NCBI RefSeq assembly: GCF_021228235.1
Contig: NZ_JAJQRG010000002.1
Span: 62,001-126,000 of the forward strand
DNA from: Pseudophaeobacter flagellatus
Lineage (GTDB): Bacteria; Pseudomonadota; Alphaproteobacteria; Rhodobacterales; Rhodobacteraceae
Reading direction: 5' to 3'
DNA: 64,000 bases
The position numbers and the translations under genes were made by a program. This document shows, piece by piece, positions 17,898 through 30,398 of the stretch. The notes under the pieces are model-generated. The model did no database searches and was not told the origin of the DNA. It saw nothing but the letters and a program-made list of their open reading frames with translations. Within the stretch, counting starts at the first letter, position 1. The number at the start of each line of letters is the position of its first letter.

Positions 17898-18110
17898 AGG
17901 TTGTGTCTAGTCAGCAATTCCCCCTGTTGCAATGACTATTCTGCAACGGAATCCTGCCACCTTTACCCGCCGTCCTGCGGATGTAAAAGGCGCAACCTGA
18001 AGGGGTTTATTCAGCCCGCTGACCGTGGCATTTTCCAGATCTGACAGCGCCACTACAGCTGAAAACCCGCGAAATTCTGGTTCCGCGAGAGCCCCGCAAA
18101 AAAGGCGGAA
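17898..18110. other. Spacer between the two divergent riboswitches
   Basis: About 210 bases that must contain the minus-strand promoter for the transporter leader. I see no reading frame with coding character. No clear -35/-10 pair could be fixed for the minus strand. Confidence 0.35.
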
Positions 18111-18157
18111 AATCTACATATTGACAAATTATAACCAAATAACACAATATAAGGGTG
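18111..18157 (+). promoter_or_regulatory. Candidate tandem NrdR boxes at the nrdHIEF promoter
   Basis: AATCTACATATTGACA (18111-18126) and ACACAATATAAGGGTG (18142-18157) resemble the NrdR box, consensus ACACWATATATWGTGT. Their centres are 31 bases apart, the three-turn spacing typical of paired NrdR sites. The left half of the second box fits best; the other halves are imperfect. TTGACA at 18121-18126 is a perfect -35 hexamer, but the best -10 (TATAAG, 18148) is too far away, so the promoter itself is uncertain. Confidence 0.45.
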
Positions 18158-18159
18158 CT

Positions 18160-18318
18160 TTGGTTCTGGCACTTCATATGCCGGTGAAAAGGGAAGTCGG
18201 TGAAAATCCGGCACTGCCCCCGCAACTGTAAGCGGCAAGTCGCGATCCAATACCACTGATGCAACCTGTATTGGGAAGGGGATCAAGACGTCCGAGCCGC
18301 AAAGTCAGGAGACCTGCC
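18160..18318 (+). promoter_or_regulatory. Cobalamin (B12) riboswitch ahead of nrdHIEF
   Basis: The plus strand carries GGTGAAAAGGGAA, AATCCGGCACTGCCCCCGCA followed by ACTGTAAGCGG, GCCACTG-like CCACTGATGC, TTGGGAAGG and the B12 box AGTCAGGAGACCTGCC (18303-18318), the full conserved order of a cobalamin riboswitch. It lies 115 bases before nrdH. It should lower expression of the B12-independent reductase when cobalamin is plentiful. Confidence 0.95.
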
Positions 18319-18433
18319 AAGGCGAGATAGATGACGATCACGGCGGAGGGCCGGGACGCGTGCTCAGATGCCTGTCTGGCGTTCGGTCCCGTGTTCCTCC
18401 TTGCCTTGGCTAAACCTGAAGGGGACAGAGAAA

Positions 18434-18655
18434 ATGACCATTACCGTCTATTCCAAACCTGCTTGTGTGCAATGCACCGCCACCACCCGCGCGCTTGAAC
18501 TGCGCGGCGTCGATTTTGAACTGATCGACCTGACAGAAGATCTGGCTGCCATGGAACTGGTGCAGCGTCTTGGCTATCGGCAAGCACCGGTCGTGATCGC
18601 GGGGGATGACCACTGGGCCGGTTTTCGCCCCGACAAGATCAGCGCGATGATCTGA
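18434..18655 (+). CDS. nrdH: NrdH-redoxin
   Basis: A 73-residue glutaredoxin-like protein with thioredoxin-type behaviour, the electron donor of class Ib ribonucleotide reductase. The redox pair is Cys11-Val-Gln-Cys14, and the C-terminal GFRPDKI is the NrdH signature. The ATG at 18434 gives the normal N-terminus MTITVYSKPACVQC; an earlier frame start at 18368 is in the leader. It is the first gene of the nrdHIEF operon and follows the cobalamin riboswitch. Confidence 0.95.
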   Translation: MTITVYSKPACVQCTATTRALELRGVDFELIDLTEDLAAMELVQRLGYRQAPVVIAGDDHWAGFRPDKISAMI

Positions 18656-18667
18656 GGGACAGGGGTG

Positions 18668-19083
18668 ATGGGCGGGCTGATCTACTTTTCATCCCGGTCG
18701 CTGAATACACACCGCTTTGTGGGCCGCCTGGGCCTTGGCGCGGCACGTATTCCGATCGCATCCGAGACCGCGATGCCATTGGCACAGGCCCCCTTTGTCC
18801 TTGTCACGCCAACCTTCGCGGATGGGCAGGGCCGCCACGCGGTTCCACGACAAGTGATCGCGTTTCTCAATATCGCCCGCAATCGCGGGTTGCTGCGCGG
18901 GGTCATTGCTTCGGGCAATCGCAATTTTGGCACCACATTCGCGCTGGCTGGTGACGTGATCGCCACAAAATGCGGTGTGCCGGTGCTGCATCGGTTTGAA
19001 CTGGCGGGGACCAACACGGATGTCGCCCGCGTATTGGATGGATTGGACAGGTTTTGGAAAACGCAACTCTCGACCGCGCAGTA

Positions 19084-19084
<1 letters not shown>
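18668..19084 (+). CDS. nrdI: NrdI flavodoxin-like protein
   Basis: A 138-residue flavodoxin-like FMN protein that supplies the oxidant needed to build the dimanganese-tyrosyl cofactor of NrdF. The N-terminal [17 protein letters not shown] holds the FMN phosphate loop, and [11 protein letters not shown] and [14 protein letters not shown] are the family's flavin-binding loops. A GTG one codon earlier (18665) is an alternative start. Its TAA stop shares one base with the ATG of nrdE (TAATG), so the two are coupled. Confidence 0.94.
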
Positions 19085-22219
<3,135 letters not shown>

Positions 22220-22229
22220 CCCCGCCCCC

Positions 22230-24956
22230 CTATTCTGCCGCCACCACCGAAATGCTGGCGGGTGTATAGTTCAGCACCGGTGCCAACCAGCGTTCGGTCT
22301 CCTCCAGCGTCATGCCCTTGCGAGTCGCATAATCCTGCACCTGATCCCGCTCGACCTTGGCGACGCCAAAGTAATAGCTGTCTGGATGGGCGATATAGAG
22401 GCCCGATACCGATGATCCGGGCCACATCGCCATGCTTTCGGTCAGTTCCACCCCGGTCGCGGCCTCGGCATCCAGTAGGCTGAAAAGCGTCTGCTTTTCG
22501 GTATGGTCGGGCTGGGCCGGATAGCCGGGCGCAGGGCGGATGCCGCGATAGGGCTCTCCCACCAGGTCAGCAGGGGCAAAGGTTTCGTCGGGGGCATAGG
22601 GCCAGAGTTCGCGGCGCACACGCTGGTGCAGCATCTCGGCCATTGCCTCGGCGTAGCGATCGGCCAGCGCCTTAACCAGGATCGCGGAATAGTTGTCATT
22701 CTCCTTGTCGAACCGCTCGGCAATCGTCTTTTCCTCGGGGCCGGCGGTAACGACAAAGCCGCCGATATAATCGTCAACGCCCTTGGGCGCGACAAAATCG
22801 GCCAGTGCGACATTGGGCCGCCCCGGCCGTTTGGCATGTTGCTGGCGCAACGTGTGTAGCGTGGCAAGCGGGGCCTGTCGGCCACCATCCTTGAAGAGTT
22901 GGATATCATCGCCCTCTGCATTTGCGGGCCAGAATCCGACAACAGCGCGCGGGCCAAACCAGCCTTCGTCAATGATCCGTTTCAGCATCGCCTGCGCATC
23001 CTCGAACAGCGCACGGGCGGCTGCGCCCTGTTTGTCGTCCTCCAGAATCTTGGGGTAAACACCCTTCAGCTCCCATGTGCGAAAGAATGGCGTCCAGTCG
23101 ATATACTCGGCGATTTCCGCCAGATCCCAATCGTCGATCACCCGCGTACCCAGATATTCGGGGCGGGCGACACTGTAGCCCTGCCAGTCGATCTTCATCG
23201 CATTGGCCCGCGCCTCGGGCAGCGGAACCCGTTTCTTGGCGCGCTCGGCGCGTTCGTGGCGCTCGGTCACCTCGATATATTCTGCTTTGATCCCGTCGAC
23301 ATAGGCCGCTTTGCGATCTTCGCTCAGCAATTTGCTGACCACCCCCACCGCGCGGCTGGCGTCCAGCACATAGACCGCCTGACTGCCCGTGTAGCGCGGC
23401 GCGATCTTGACGGCGGTATGTACCTTAGAGGTGGTCGCGCCGCCAATCAGCAGCGGGATATCGAAACCCTCGCGCTCCATCTCGGCGGCCAGATGGGTCA
23501 TTTCGTCTAGACTCGGGGTGATCAGACCCGACAGGCCGATCACATCAACATTTTCAGCACGTGCAGTTTCAAGAATTTTCTGTGGCGGCACCATCACGCC
23601 CAGATCAATGATCTCATAATTGTTGCAGGCCAGAACCACGCCGACGATGTTCTTGCCGATGTCATGCACATCGCCCTTTACGGTCGCCATTAGAATCTTG
23701 CCCGCACTCTCGCGCCCTTCGCCGCCTGACAGGCGCTTTTCCTCTTCCATGTAGGGTAACAGGATCGCCACCGCCTGTTTCATCACACGCGCCGATTTCA
23801 CCACCTGTGGCAGGAACATTTTGCCCGCACCGAAAAGATCGCCCACCACATTCATCCCCGCCATAAGCGGGCCTTCGATCACGTGCAGCGGGCGTTCGGC
23901 GGATTGGCGCGCCTCTTCGGTATCGGCCTCGATGAATTCGGTGATGCCGTTGACCAGCGCATGCTCCATGCGCTTTGCCACGCTCCAGTCGCGCCACGCC
24001 AGATCGCGGGTCTTTTCCTCGCGCAGGCCGCCGCGAAACCGCTCGGCAATATCCAGCATCCGCTCGGTTGCGCTGCCCCCGATTTTTGGGCGGCGGTTCA
24101 ACACCACATCCTCGCAGGCCTCGCGCAGTTCCGGGTCGATCTGGTCATAGACCGCCAATTGCCCGGCATTGACAATCCCCATATCCATCCCCGCCTGAAT
24201 GGCGTGATAGAGAAACACGGCATGCATCGCTTCGCGCACGGGTTCGTTCCCGCGAAAGCTGAACGACAGGTTCGACACCCCCCCCGAGATATGGGCATGT
24301 GGCAGGTTCGCCCGAATCCAGCGGGTCGCCTCGATGAAATCGACGCCGTAATTGTCATGCTCTTCAATCCCCGTCGCCACCGCGAATACGTTGGGATCAA
24401 AGATGATGTCCTCGGGCGGAAAGCCAACCTCATCCACGAGGATGCGATAGGCACGCGCGCAAATCTCGGTCTTGCGGGCGCAGGTATCGGCCTGTCCATG
24501 CTCGTCAAAGGCCATGACCACAACCGCCGCGCCATAGGCAAGGCAGAGCTGCGCCTGATGGCGGAACTGCTCTTCGCCCTCTTTCATGGAGATGGAATTA
24601 ACAATGGATTTACCCTGTACACATTGCAGCCCCGCCTCGATTACCTCCCATTTCGAGCTGTCGATCATCACCGGCACACGGGCGATATCGGGTTCAGAGG
24701 CGACGAGGTTCAGAAAGTCCACCATCGTCTGCTTGCTGTCGATCAGCCCCTCATCCATGTTGATGTCGATGATCTGCGCGCCGTTTTCCACCTGATCACG
24801 TGCCACATCCAATGCGGCGGCATAGTCATGGTTGGTGATCAGCTTGCGAAAACGGGCAGAGCCGGTGACATTGGTGCGCTCGCCCACGTTGACGAAGGGG
24901 ATATCGGGCGTCAGAACAAATGGCTCCAGCCCGGAAAGGCGCAAATACCGGCTCAT
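22230..24956 (-). CDS. metH: Methionine synthase MetH, C-terminal part (folate, cobalamin and activation domains)
   Basis: A 908-residue protein matching MetH from its second module on. It has a pterin/methyltetrahydrofolate domain (about 15-275, with [15 protein letters not shown]), a helical cap (about 320-405), a cobalamin domain with the axial base His431 in GDVHDIGKN, and an activation domain (about 570-900, with [12 protein letters not shown]) that binds S-adenosylmethionine for reductive repair. It lacks the homocysteine module, which is encoded by the gene just upstream. Their ATGA overlap suggests coupled translation and a two-chain enzyme. Its cofactor links it to the B12 uptake genes nearby. 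Confidence 0.95.
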   Translation of the reverse strand: MSRYLRLSGLEPFVLTPDIPFVNVGERTNVTGSARFRKLITNHDYAAALDVARDQVENGAQIIDINMDEGLIDSKQTMVDFLNLVASEPDIARVPVMIDSSKWEVIEAGLQCVQGKSIVNSISMKEGEEQFRHQAQLCLAYGAAVVVMAFDEHGQADTCARKTEICARAYRILVDEVGFPPEDIIFDPNVFAVATGIEEHDNYGVDFIEATRWIRANLPHAHISGGVSNLSFSFRGNEPVREAMHAVFLYHAIQAGMDMGIVNAGQLAVYDQIDPELREACEDVVLNRRPKIGGSATERMLDIAERFRGGLREEKTRDLAWRDWSVAKRMEHALVNGITEFIEADTEEARQSAERPLHVIEGPLMAGMNVVGDLFGAGKMFLPQVVKSARVMKQAVAILLPYMEEEKRLSGGEGRESAGKILMATVKGDVHDIGKNIVGVVLACNNYEIIDLGVMVPPQKILETARAENVDVIGLSGLITPSLDEMTHLAAEMEREGFDIPLLIGGATTSKVHTAVKIAPRYTGSQAVYVLDASRAVGVVSKLLSEDRKAAYVDGIKAEYIEVTERHERAERAKKRVPLPEARANAMKIDWQGYSVARPEYLGTRVIDDWDLAEIAEYIDWTPFFRTWELKGVYPKILEDDKQGAAARALFEDAQAMLKRIIDEGWFGPRAVVGFWPANAEGDDIQLFKDGGRQAPLATLHTLRQQHAKRPGRPNVALADFVAPKGVDDYIGGFVVTAGPEEKTIAERFDKENDNYSAILVKALADRYAEAMAEMLHQRVRRELWPYAPDETFAPADLVGEPYRGIRPAPGYPAQPDHTEKQTLFSLLDAEAATGVELTESMAMWPGSSVSGLYIAHPDSYYFGVAKVERDQVQDYATRKGMTLEETERWLAPVLNYTPASISVVAAE

Positions 24957-25999
24957 GCTGCCACCTCGGCTGGCAAGCGGCGCGGCGCAAAAGGCGCCAC
25001 CGCCTCGGCAATGGCCGCAATATGGTCGGGCGTGGTGCCGCAGCAGCCGCCAACCACGTTCACCAGCGCTTCGGCCGCGAACAGCGCCACTTGGCGCGCG
25101 GTATCGTCGGGGCCTTCGTCGTATTGGCCAAAGGCATTGGGCAGGCCCGCATTGGGATAGGCGCAGATCAGCGTGTCGGCGACGCCCGCAAGCTCGGCCA
25201 GATGCGGGCGCATCGCGGCGGCGCCCAGAGCGCAGTTCAGCCCCACGCTAAAGGGGCGCGCATGGGCCACCGAATGCCAAAAGGCTGTAGGCGTCTGCCC
25301 AGACAGCGTGCGCCCAGAGGCATCGGTGATCGTGCCCGAGATCATCAGCGGCAATTGTGCGCCATGTTTTTCAAACGCCTCATAACATGCAAAAATTGCG
25401 GCCTTGGCGTTCAGCGTGTCAAAGATCGTCTCGATCAGGATAAGGTCAGCGCCACCGGCGATCAGCCCGTTCACCTGCTGGCCATAGGCAATGCGCAGGT
25501 CATCAAAGGTCACGGCGCGATAGCCGGGATCGTTCACATCAGGGCTAAGCGAGGCGGTGCGGTTCGTCGGCCCAACTGCCCCGGCAACGAACCGCGGCTT
25601 GCCGTCGATCGCCGTGGCCCGGTCCATCGCGCGGCGGGCGATGCGCGCGCCCTGGGCGTTCAGGTCATGCACTGCTTCCTCCATCCCGTAATCCGCCTGC
25701 GCGATCGTCGTAGCGGAAAAGGTGTTGGTCTCGACAATATCGGCACCTGCAATGGCAAAATCGAAATGGATGTCCTCGACCGCCTTGGGCTGGGTCAGGA
25801 TCAACAGATCGTTGTTGCCCTTTTGCGGATGATCCGAATGGTGGCGGCAGACCTGGCCAGACCCTTGGCCGACGTAGTCTTCCTCGCTCAGGCCAAGAGC
25901 CTGGATCTGGGTGCCCATGGCCCCATCAAGAATTAGGATTTTCTCACGGGTTAAGGCCGCAAGCTGGTGAAATGTGTCGGTTTTGTTCTGTGCTGGCAT
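24953..25999 (-). CDS. Methionine synthase MetH, N-terminal part (homocysteine methyltransferase module)
   Basis: A 348-residue homocysteine S-methyltransferase barrel equal to the first module of MetH. It has the zinc-binding cysteines in GLNCALGA and in [10 protein letters not shown] near the C-terminus, and the N-terminal [10 protein letters not shown]. It ends with RRLPAEVAA just where full-length MetH enters its linker to the folate module; the partner starts [13 protein letters not shown]. The ATG at 25999 was chosen because homology begins there; the ribosome-binding purines (GCAGG) are very close to it, so initiation may be special. It could also be called a stand-alone homocysteine methyltransferase, but position and overlap make it half of MetH. 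Confidence 0.92.
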   Translation of the reverse strand: MPAQNKTDTFHQLAALTREKILILDGAMGTQIQALGLSEEDYVGQGSGQVCRHHSDHPQKGNNDLLILTQPKAVEDIHFDFAIAGADIVETNTFSATTIAQADYGMEEAVHDLNAQGARIARRAMDRATAIDGKPRFVAGAVGPTNRTASLSPDVNDPGYRAVTFDDLRIAYGQQVNGLIAGGADLILIETIFDTLNAKAAIFACYEAFEKHGAQLPLMISGTITDASGRTLSGQTPTAFWHSVAHARPFSVGLNCALGAAAMRPHLAELAGVADTLICAYPNAGLPNAFGQYDEGPDDTARQVALFAAEALVNVVGGCCGTTPDHIAAIAEAVAPFAPRRLPAEVAA

Positions 26000-26019
26000 C
26001 CTGCACTTATGGCGTATAG

Positions 26020-26060
26020 TTCCGTTAGATAAAAATTCATAATTTGACGGAAGATTATGA
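26020..26060 (-). promoter_or_regulatory. Candidate H-type pseudoknot in the metH leader
   Basis: On the minus strand TCATAAT (26060-26054) pairs with ATTATGA (26043-26037) around a ten-base loop. Inside that loop TTCCGT (26052-26047) is perfectly complementary to ACGGAA (26025-26020) downstream. With loops of one, three and eleven bases this is a geometrically sound H-type pseudoknot, 21 bases before the start codon. It matches no riboswitch consensus I know. The AT-rich arm could equally be a protein operator. Confidence 0.4.
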
Positions 26061-26389
26061 GCTTTGCACATGTTCACCGGATGCGGCGGCGATGCAACCC
26101 TCTTGCCTCTGCCTGCCCGCAAACCTGCGGTATTAGGGGTGAAGAGGCGGCGCAATATGCGATAGATCCAGTCACTTACAGCCCACCTTTTGCCTCCCGC
26201 TCTCTCCAGTGCCACCCGGTCGCAAAATATGCGCCGCTTGATTGCTGCCGATCTCGCGCAGGCTTTGGGTCTTTGGCAATGGAAGATGCCGCCACTCTTG
26301 GATCACACCCCTGGCCCAGGCGCGGGGCGGGCCAGGGACAGCCCAGCCCCCGGCCCTTAGCAGATTTTGCGATAGCGCCCCTGCCCGCC
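26061..26389. other. Spacer between TRAP operon and metH, with a long hairpin
   Basis: A gene-free stretch. CCCTGGCCC (26309-26317) and GGGCCAGGG (26329-26337) form a perfect nine-base stem with an eleven-base loop; no T-run follows on the minus strand. It lies after the dctM-like stop and before metH, so it may end the TRAP transcript. The open frame continuing upstream of the metH start is not coding-like. Confidence 0.45.
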
Positions 26390-27706
26390 TCAGTTTGCGA
26401 TAAGGCCGGGCAACCAGGTACCAATGCCGGGCTGCCAGACGATCAACGCCAGCACGGCCAGCTTTATCACCAGAAATGGCGTCACGGCCGCATAGATATG
26501 CTTCATGCCGATGCCCTCAGGTGCGACACCCCGCATGACAAACAACAACAGGCCAAAGGGCGGAGTCAGAAGCCCGATCTCCATGGTCAAAAGATAGACC
26601 ACGCCCAGAACCAGCTCATTTATGCCCAGATGCGCCGCCAGCGGTACAAACACCGGCACGGTGACCATCAGCATCGAAACCTGATCCACGAAACATCCCA
26701 GAAACAGCAGGATCAGGATCATACCCACCAGAACCATTGTAGGGGTCGGGTCCACAGCGTTGATTGCTGTAATCAGCCCATTGGTGGCACCGCTGAAAGA
26801 CAACACCTGGGCAAATGTCTGGCTGGCCGCCATTATGAAGAGGATCATCACCGACAGCTTGACCGTCTCCATCAGCGCCTTAGCAATCTTTGTCGGCGAC
26901 AGGGCGCGGTAGGCGGCCCCGATCACAAGCGCTGCAAGACACCCCAGCGCGGCGGATTCTGTCGGTGTGGCAAAACCCATCAGCAGGCTTCCGATCACCA
27001 CCGCAAACAGGACCGACAGCGGCGCGACATAGATCATGAAGGGACGCCAGCGCTCTGCCAATGTCATCTCTGGCAGGTCATCGGGCGGGGCCACGCTGGG
27101 GTCCAGAATGCTGCGACCAATGATGTAGACGACAAAGGCACCCGCCAGCATCAGCGCAGGGATCACGCCCGCGATCAGCAAGCCCGAGATGGAGATGCCG
27201 GCAAGGCTGCCGACCAGAACCGCCAGGGCGGACGGGGGGATCAGCATCGCGATCGCCCCCGAAGCCATGATTGGCCCCATGGCCATGGTCGGGTGATATC
27301 CGCGCTGCAACATACCCGGCATCAAAGTTGAGCCCAGCATAGCGGTATTGGCGATGGTGGACCCGGACAGAGCGGCAAAGATGGTGCCACCAAAAACAGT
27401 GACCACCGACAGACGGCCGGGAACCCGTGTCACCACGCGCTCGATCGCGTCAATGGCCCGGTGGGCCACGCCAGTCTGGAACAGGATTTCCCCCATCAAG
27501 ATGAACAGAGGTATCGGTGCCATTTGGAAATTGGCCACCGACTGGGTGGCATTTCGCGCCAGTTGCAGCAGGCCACGATCCCCGCCCAGAACCTCGAAAG
27601 CACCGATCATGGTGACGGTGATAAAGGCAAAGGCGACCGGAAGGCCGATCAGCAACAGGATCGCCAGACCGCCCAGCATCAGCGTGAGCGTGAGAATCCA
27701 ATCCAT
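26390..27706 (-). CDS. TRAP transporter large permease (DctM type)
   Basis: A 438-residue integral membrane protein with about twelve hydrophobic segments, the ion-coupled permease of a tripartite ATP-independent periplasmic transporter. Family blocks include GLPVAFAFITVTMIGAF at the N-terminus and FAALSGSTIANTAMLGSTLMP-like sequence near residue 115 (read in pieces). The ATG at 27706 begins the first helix; the longer frame upstream overlaps the small permease gene and is not coding. It is the last gene of the dctP-dctQ-dctM cluster. Confidence 0.93.
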   Translation of the reverse strand: MDWILTLTLMLGGLAILLLIGLPVAFAFITVTMIGAFEVLGGDRGLLQLARNATQSVANFQMAPIPLFILMGEILFQTGVAHRAIDAIERVVTRVPGRLSVVTVFGGTIFAALSGSTIANTAMLGSTLMPGMLQRGYHPTMAMGPIMASGAIAMLIPPSALAVLVGSLAGISISGLLIAGVIPALMLAGAFVVYIIGRSILDPSVAPPDDLPEMTLAERWRPFMIYVAPLSVLFAVVIGSLLMGFATPTESAALGCLAALVIGAAYRALSPTKIAKALMETVKLSVMILFIMAASQTFAQVLSFSGATNGLITAINAVDPTPTMVLVGMILILLFLGCFVDQVSMLMVTVPVFVPLAAHLGINELVLGVVYLLTMEIGLLTPPFGLLLFVMRGVAPEGIGMKHIYAAVTPFLVIKLAVLALIVWQPGIGTWLPGLIAN

Positions 27707-27717
27707 GGAAATTCCTT

Positions 27718-28218
27718 TCAGAGGCCAGTCAGCGGCGCGGATTGCGGCGAGGGGCGGAAAATCTTGCGCAGGAACTCGATCATGCACAAAAGCATCGACA
27801 GTGGCAGGACAGTCAGCGCCCACCATTCGGGAAAGGTGAAGGCCGTGCGCACCATTGACCCGCGCGCATAGGACTGGATCAAGGCTTGCAACCCGGCCCA
27901 ACCCAGCACCGCACAGGTGATGGCACCCAACAGGCAGGTCAGCACGGCAGCAACACGTGCGCCGCGCGGTGGCAATCCGCGGGTCACCAAATCCACCTGC
28001 ACATGGGCGTCCAGATGCAACACCCAGGGCGCGCCAAGAAAGGCAACCGCCATCAGACCGTATTCGATGACATCAAGCGCCCCATAGATGACGGGCAGAC
28101 CAAGGTTGCGCAGAAAGACATTTAGCGGGATCACCAGCGTGATCGCCGCAAGGATGGCAGCGGCGAACACGGCAAGGCCAGTGGTCAGCGCGCCGAAGTA
28201 GCGATTGAAGTTCAACAT
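27718..28218 (-). CDS. TRAP transporter small permease (DctQ type)
   Basis: A 166-residue protein with four transmembrane helices, the small membrane subunit that pairs with the large permease. The block HLDAHVQVDLVTRGLP between helices two and three is typical of DctQ. The ATG at 28218 precedes the first helix directly; an earlier in-frame start would add a hydrophilic stretch. It lies between the binding-protein gene (40 bases upstream) and the large permease gene (11 bases downstream). Confidence 0.9.
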   Translation of the reverse strand: MLNFNRYFGALTTGLAVFAAAILAAITLVIPLNVFLRNLGLPVIYGALDVIEYGLMAVAFLGAPWVLHLDAHVQVDLVTRGLPPRGARVAAVLTCLLGAITCAVLGWAGLQALIQSYARGSMVRTAFTFPEWWALTVLPLSMLLCMIEFLRKIFRPSPQSAPLTGL

Positions 28219-28258
28219 GGGAACAACGGTGGAGCGGCACCAGGCCGCCCCAGCCACC

Positions 28259-29227
28259 TTACTTTGTCAGACAGGATTGCAGTTTCTCACCAAGTGCGGC
28301 GTCGATTTCCATCACTTCGCCCCAGCCTTCGGATTGCGCGGTTGTGGCCCACAGATCCTTATCGGCCCCGTCGAAGGTGACAGTTTCAATCCCGGCTTCC
28401 GCCTGTGCTTCCGCTTCGGCCTGATTGCGTGCGATGTTCTCGGCGTTTTGCGCCTCGATCCAGGCGGCACCCTGTTGCAGCAGCGCCTGCTGATCTGCGC
28501 TCAGGTCGTTCCAGCGGTCCATATTCACCAGAAAATTCACATCCACCTGGTAAAAGCCAGGGTCGATCCGGTAGGCCGTCTGCTCGTGCCAACCGAGATC
28601 GAGAACCCCCTGGCTGGGCCAGCCATAGCCATCAATGGCACCGCGTTCGAGGGCGGTATAGACCTCGCCCGGGGCGGTGCGGACAAGGGTTGCACCCAGC
28701 TTTTCAAACATGGCGCGATAGACTGGTGTGGTGCGAATGGTCAGACCGGTCAGGTCCGGGCCCTCCAGCGGTTTTGCCAGATACAGATGGTAGTTCATGT
28801 TGTCGCCCACCCGGGCGAGGTATTTCACGTTCATCTGTTGCTGGTGAATGCCATCGATCAACTCATAGCACCCATTGACGCGTTGCTCCTGAATGGTGTT
28901 CTGCGCCAGATGCAATGCGTCACCGGTTGGCAACAGGTTTGGATAATAGGCCGTGGTGTTGTTTGCGATATCCACGATGCCAGCCTGAACTGCGTTGCCC
29001 AGTTCAAACGGCGGAACGGCCTCGGGACCACCCAGAAGGTCAATCTGAACCAGACCCTCTCCGTTTTCATTGACCCAGTCAACGAAGGCTTCGAAGTCAC
29101 GGGAAAACGTTGTGCCGGTGGCAAAGGCCGTGACGGCCTTCAGCGTAACTTCCTCAGCCTGAACCGAGACGGCGGTGAGGGCTGAAGCGCCAAAAATTGC
29201 GGCTGTGGCGAATGATCGGATGGTCAT
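28259..29227 (-). CDS. TRAP transporter substrate-binding protein (DctP type)
   Basis: A 322-residue periplasmic binding protein. Residues 1-24 form a signal peptide ending VQA. The block LTGLTIRTTPVYRAMFEKLG holds the arginine that binds the carboxylate of most TRAP ligands, and ERGAIDGYGWP is the usual follow-on block. The ligand is therefore probably an organic acid, not further defined. The start at 29227 has GGGAGA upstream. The 307-base region ahead of it carries several repeats that look regulatory. Confidence 0.9.
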   Translation of the reverse strand: MTIRSFATAAIFGASALTAVSVQAEEVTLKAVTAFATGTTFSRDFEAFVDWVNENGEGLVQIDLLGGPEAVPPFELGNAVQAGIVDIANNTTAYYPNLLPTGDALHLAQNTIQEQRVNGCYELIDGIHQQQMNVKYLARVGDNMNYHLYLAKPLEGPDLTGLTIRTTPVYRAMFEKLGATLVRTAPGEVYTALERGAIDGYGWPSQGVLDLGWHEQTAYRIDPGFYQVDVNFLVNMDRWNDLSADQQALLQQGAAWIEAQNAENIARNQAEAEAQAEAGIETVTFDGADKDLWATTAQSEGWGEVMEIDAALGEKLQSCLTK

Positions 29228-29534
29228 ATTCGGTCTCCCTGGATGTGTGTTCTGGGGCGGATGGGGGCGGTTTTCTGCCTCTTGTTGATCCGTTTCCATT
29301 GTGAAAGCCTAGAGGCAAGATCGGCAATCTTCAAGCATGAAGTTTTATGCATGAAGTAAAATACTTCTGTTCATTTACAACAGGATAGATATTTCTATCT
29401 CCAGATTCCTATAATCTCGCGCATGCAGGCATCCAGCCCGCGCAGAGGTACTGGCGAGGTGTTGTTTTCAGTCTGGCAATCAGGTCCAACCCAAAGGCCG
29501 GATCTGATCTATGCCGCTCGTCGGTCTGGTCGGA
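29228..29534. promoter_or_regulatory. Upstream region of the TRAP operon with repeats
   Basis: No gene here. The region has a tandem imperfect 14-base repeat GCATGAAGTTTTAT (29335-29348) and GCATGAAGTAAAAT (29349-29362), a palindrome GAAGTA-AAA-TACTTC (29353-29367) and another, GATAGA-TATT-TCTATC (29384-29399). They are 110 to 175 bases upstream of the dctP start on the minus strand. They are candidate operators; which protein binds is unknown. Confidence 0.4.
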
Positions 29535-30398
29535 TCAGTCGAACCATTTATCGTCCAGCTCTGGCAGTGGAATCGCATCAAGCAGCAGGCGCGTGATGTC
29601 GGATTGGGGGGCGGAGAAGACCTGTTCCACTGACCCATTTTCCAGGATCTCTCCGCGGTTCAACACGATGACATTGTCGCATAGGTGCCGGATCACGCTC
29701 AGGTCATGGCTGATGAAGGCGATGGTCAGGTTCATTTCCTGCGCCAGCGATTTGAGCAGCGACAGCACCTGCGCCTGGCTGGAGACATCGAGGCCGGAAA
29801 CGATCTCGTCGGCCAGAATGAACTCCGGCTCCAATGCGATCGCGCGGGCAATGCCGACGCGCTGGCGCTGCCCGCCTGAAAGCTCATGCGGATAGCGTTC
29901 GCCAAAGCCGGGATCGAGGCCGACACGTTCCAGCGCCCGCAGGGCCTGATCCCGGCGCTCGGCCAGCCCGATCTGCGGCGCAGAACCGCACTCGTATCGC
30001 GCCAGTGGGGCGGCAACGATGCGCCAGACCTTGTGACGCGGATTGAGGGACGACATCGGATCCTGAAAGATCATTTGCAGATTGCGCCGCAGGGGACGCA
30101 AAGCTGCTTCGTTCAGCGTGGAGATATCCTGTCCATTGAGCAGAACCTGTCCGGCATCCGGGCGCATCAAACGTACGAGAACGCGCCCCAAGGTCGATTT
30201 TCCGGAGCCACTCTCGCCGACGATACCTGTGATCTGCCCCTTCGGCAGATCAAGATCGAGACCTTTCAGAACCTCGATCCGTGGGGCCGGGGCAAACAGG
30301 GGCTTATGGGCGGAGTCGGGAAAGGACAAACGCAGGCCTCGCACCGAAAACAACGCCGGAGCGGGGTCGGTCTGAGGGCAGGTCAAGGGAACGGCCAT
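29535..30398 (-). CDS. Dipeptide/oligopeptide-type ABC transporter ATPase (DppF-like)
   Basis: A 287-residue ABC ATPase of the oligopeptide/nickel group. It has Walker A GESGSGKST, signature LSGGQRQR, Walker B in EFILADEIVSGLDVS, and a C-terminal extension. It would hydrolyse ATP for the importer together with the ATPase encoded just upstream. The ATG at 30398 shares one base with that gene's stop (TGATG). It is the last gene of the five-gene transporter set. Confidence 0.93.
   Translation of the reverse strand: MAVPLTCPQTDPAPALFSVRGLRLSFPDSAHKPLFAPAPRIEVLKGLDLDLPKGQITGIVGESGSGKSTLGRVLVRLMRPDAGQVLLNGQDISTLNEAALRPLRRNLQMIFQDPMSSLNPRHKVWRIVAAPLARYECGSAPQIGLAERRDQALRALERVGLDPGFGERYPHELSGGQRQRVGIARAIALEPEFILADEIVSGLDVSSQAQVLSLLKSLAQEMNLTIAFISHDLSVIRHLCDNVIVLNRGEILENGSVEQVFSAPQSDITRLLLDAIPLPELDDKWFD

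Noticed and set aside
24953-24956. The metH break as a sequencing frameshift
   Set aside because: The overlap is exactly ATGA, the second gene starts on an ATG and both ends fall in the natural linker, so a genuine split is more likely.
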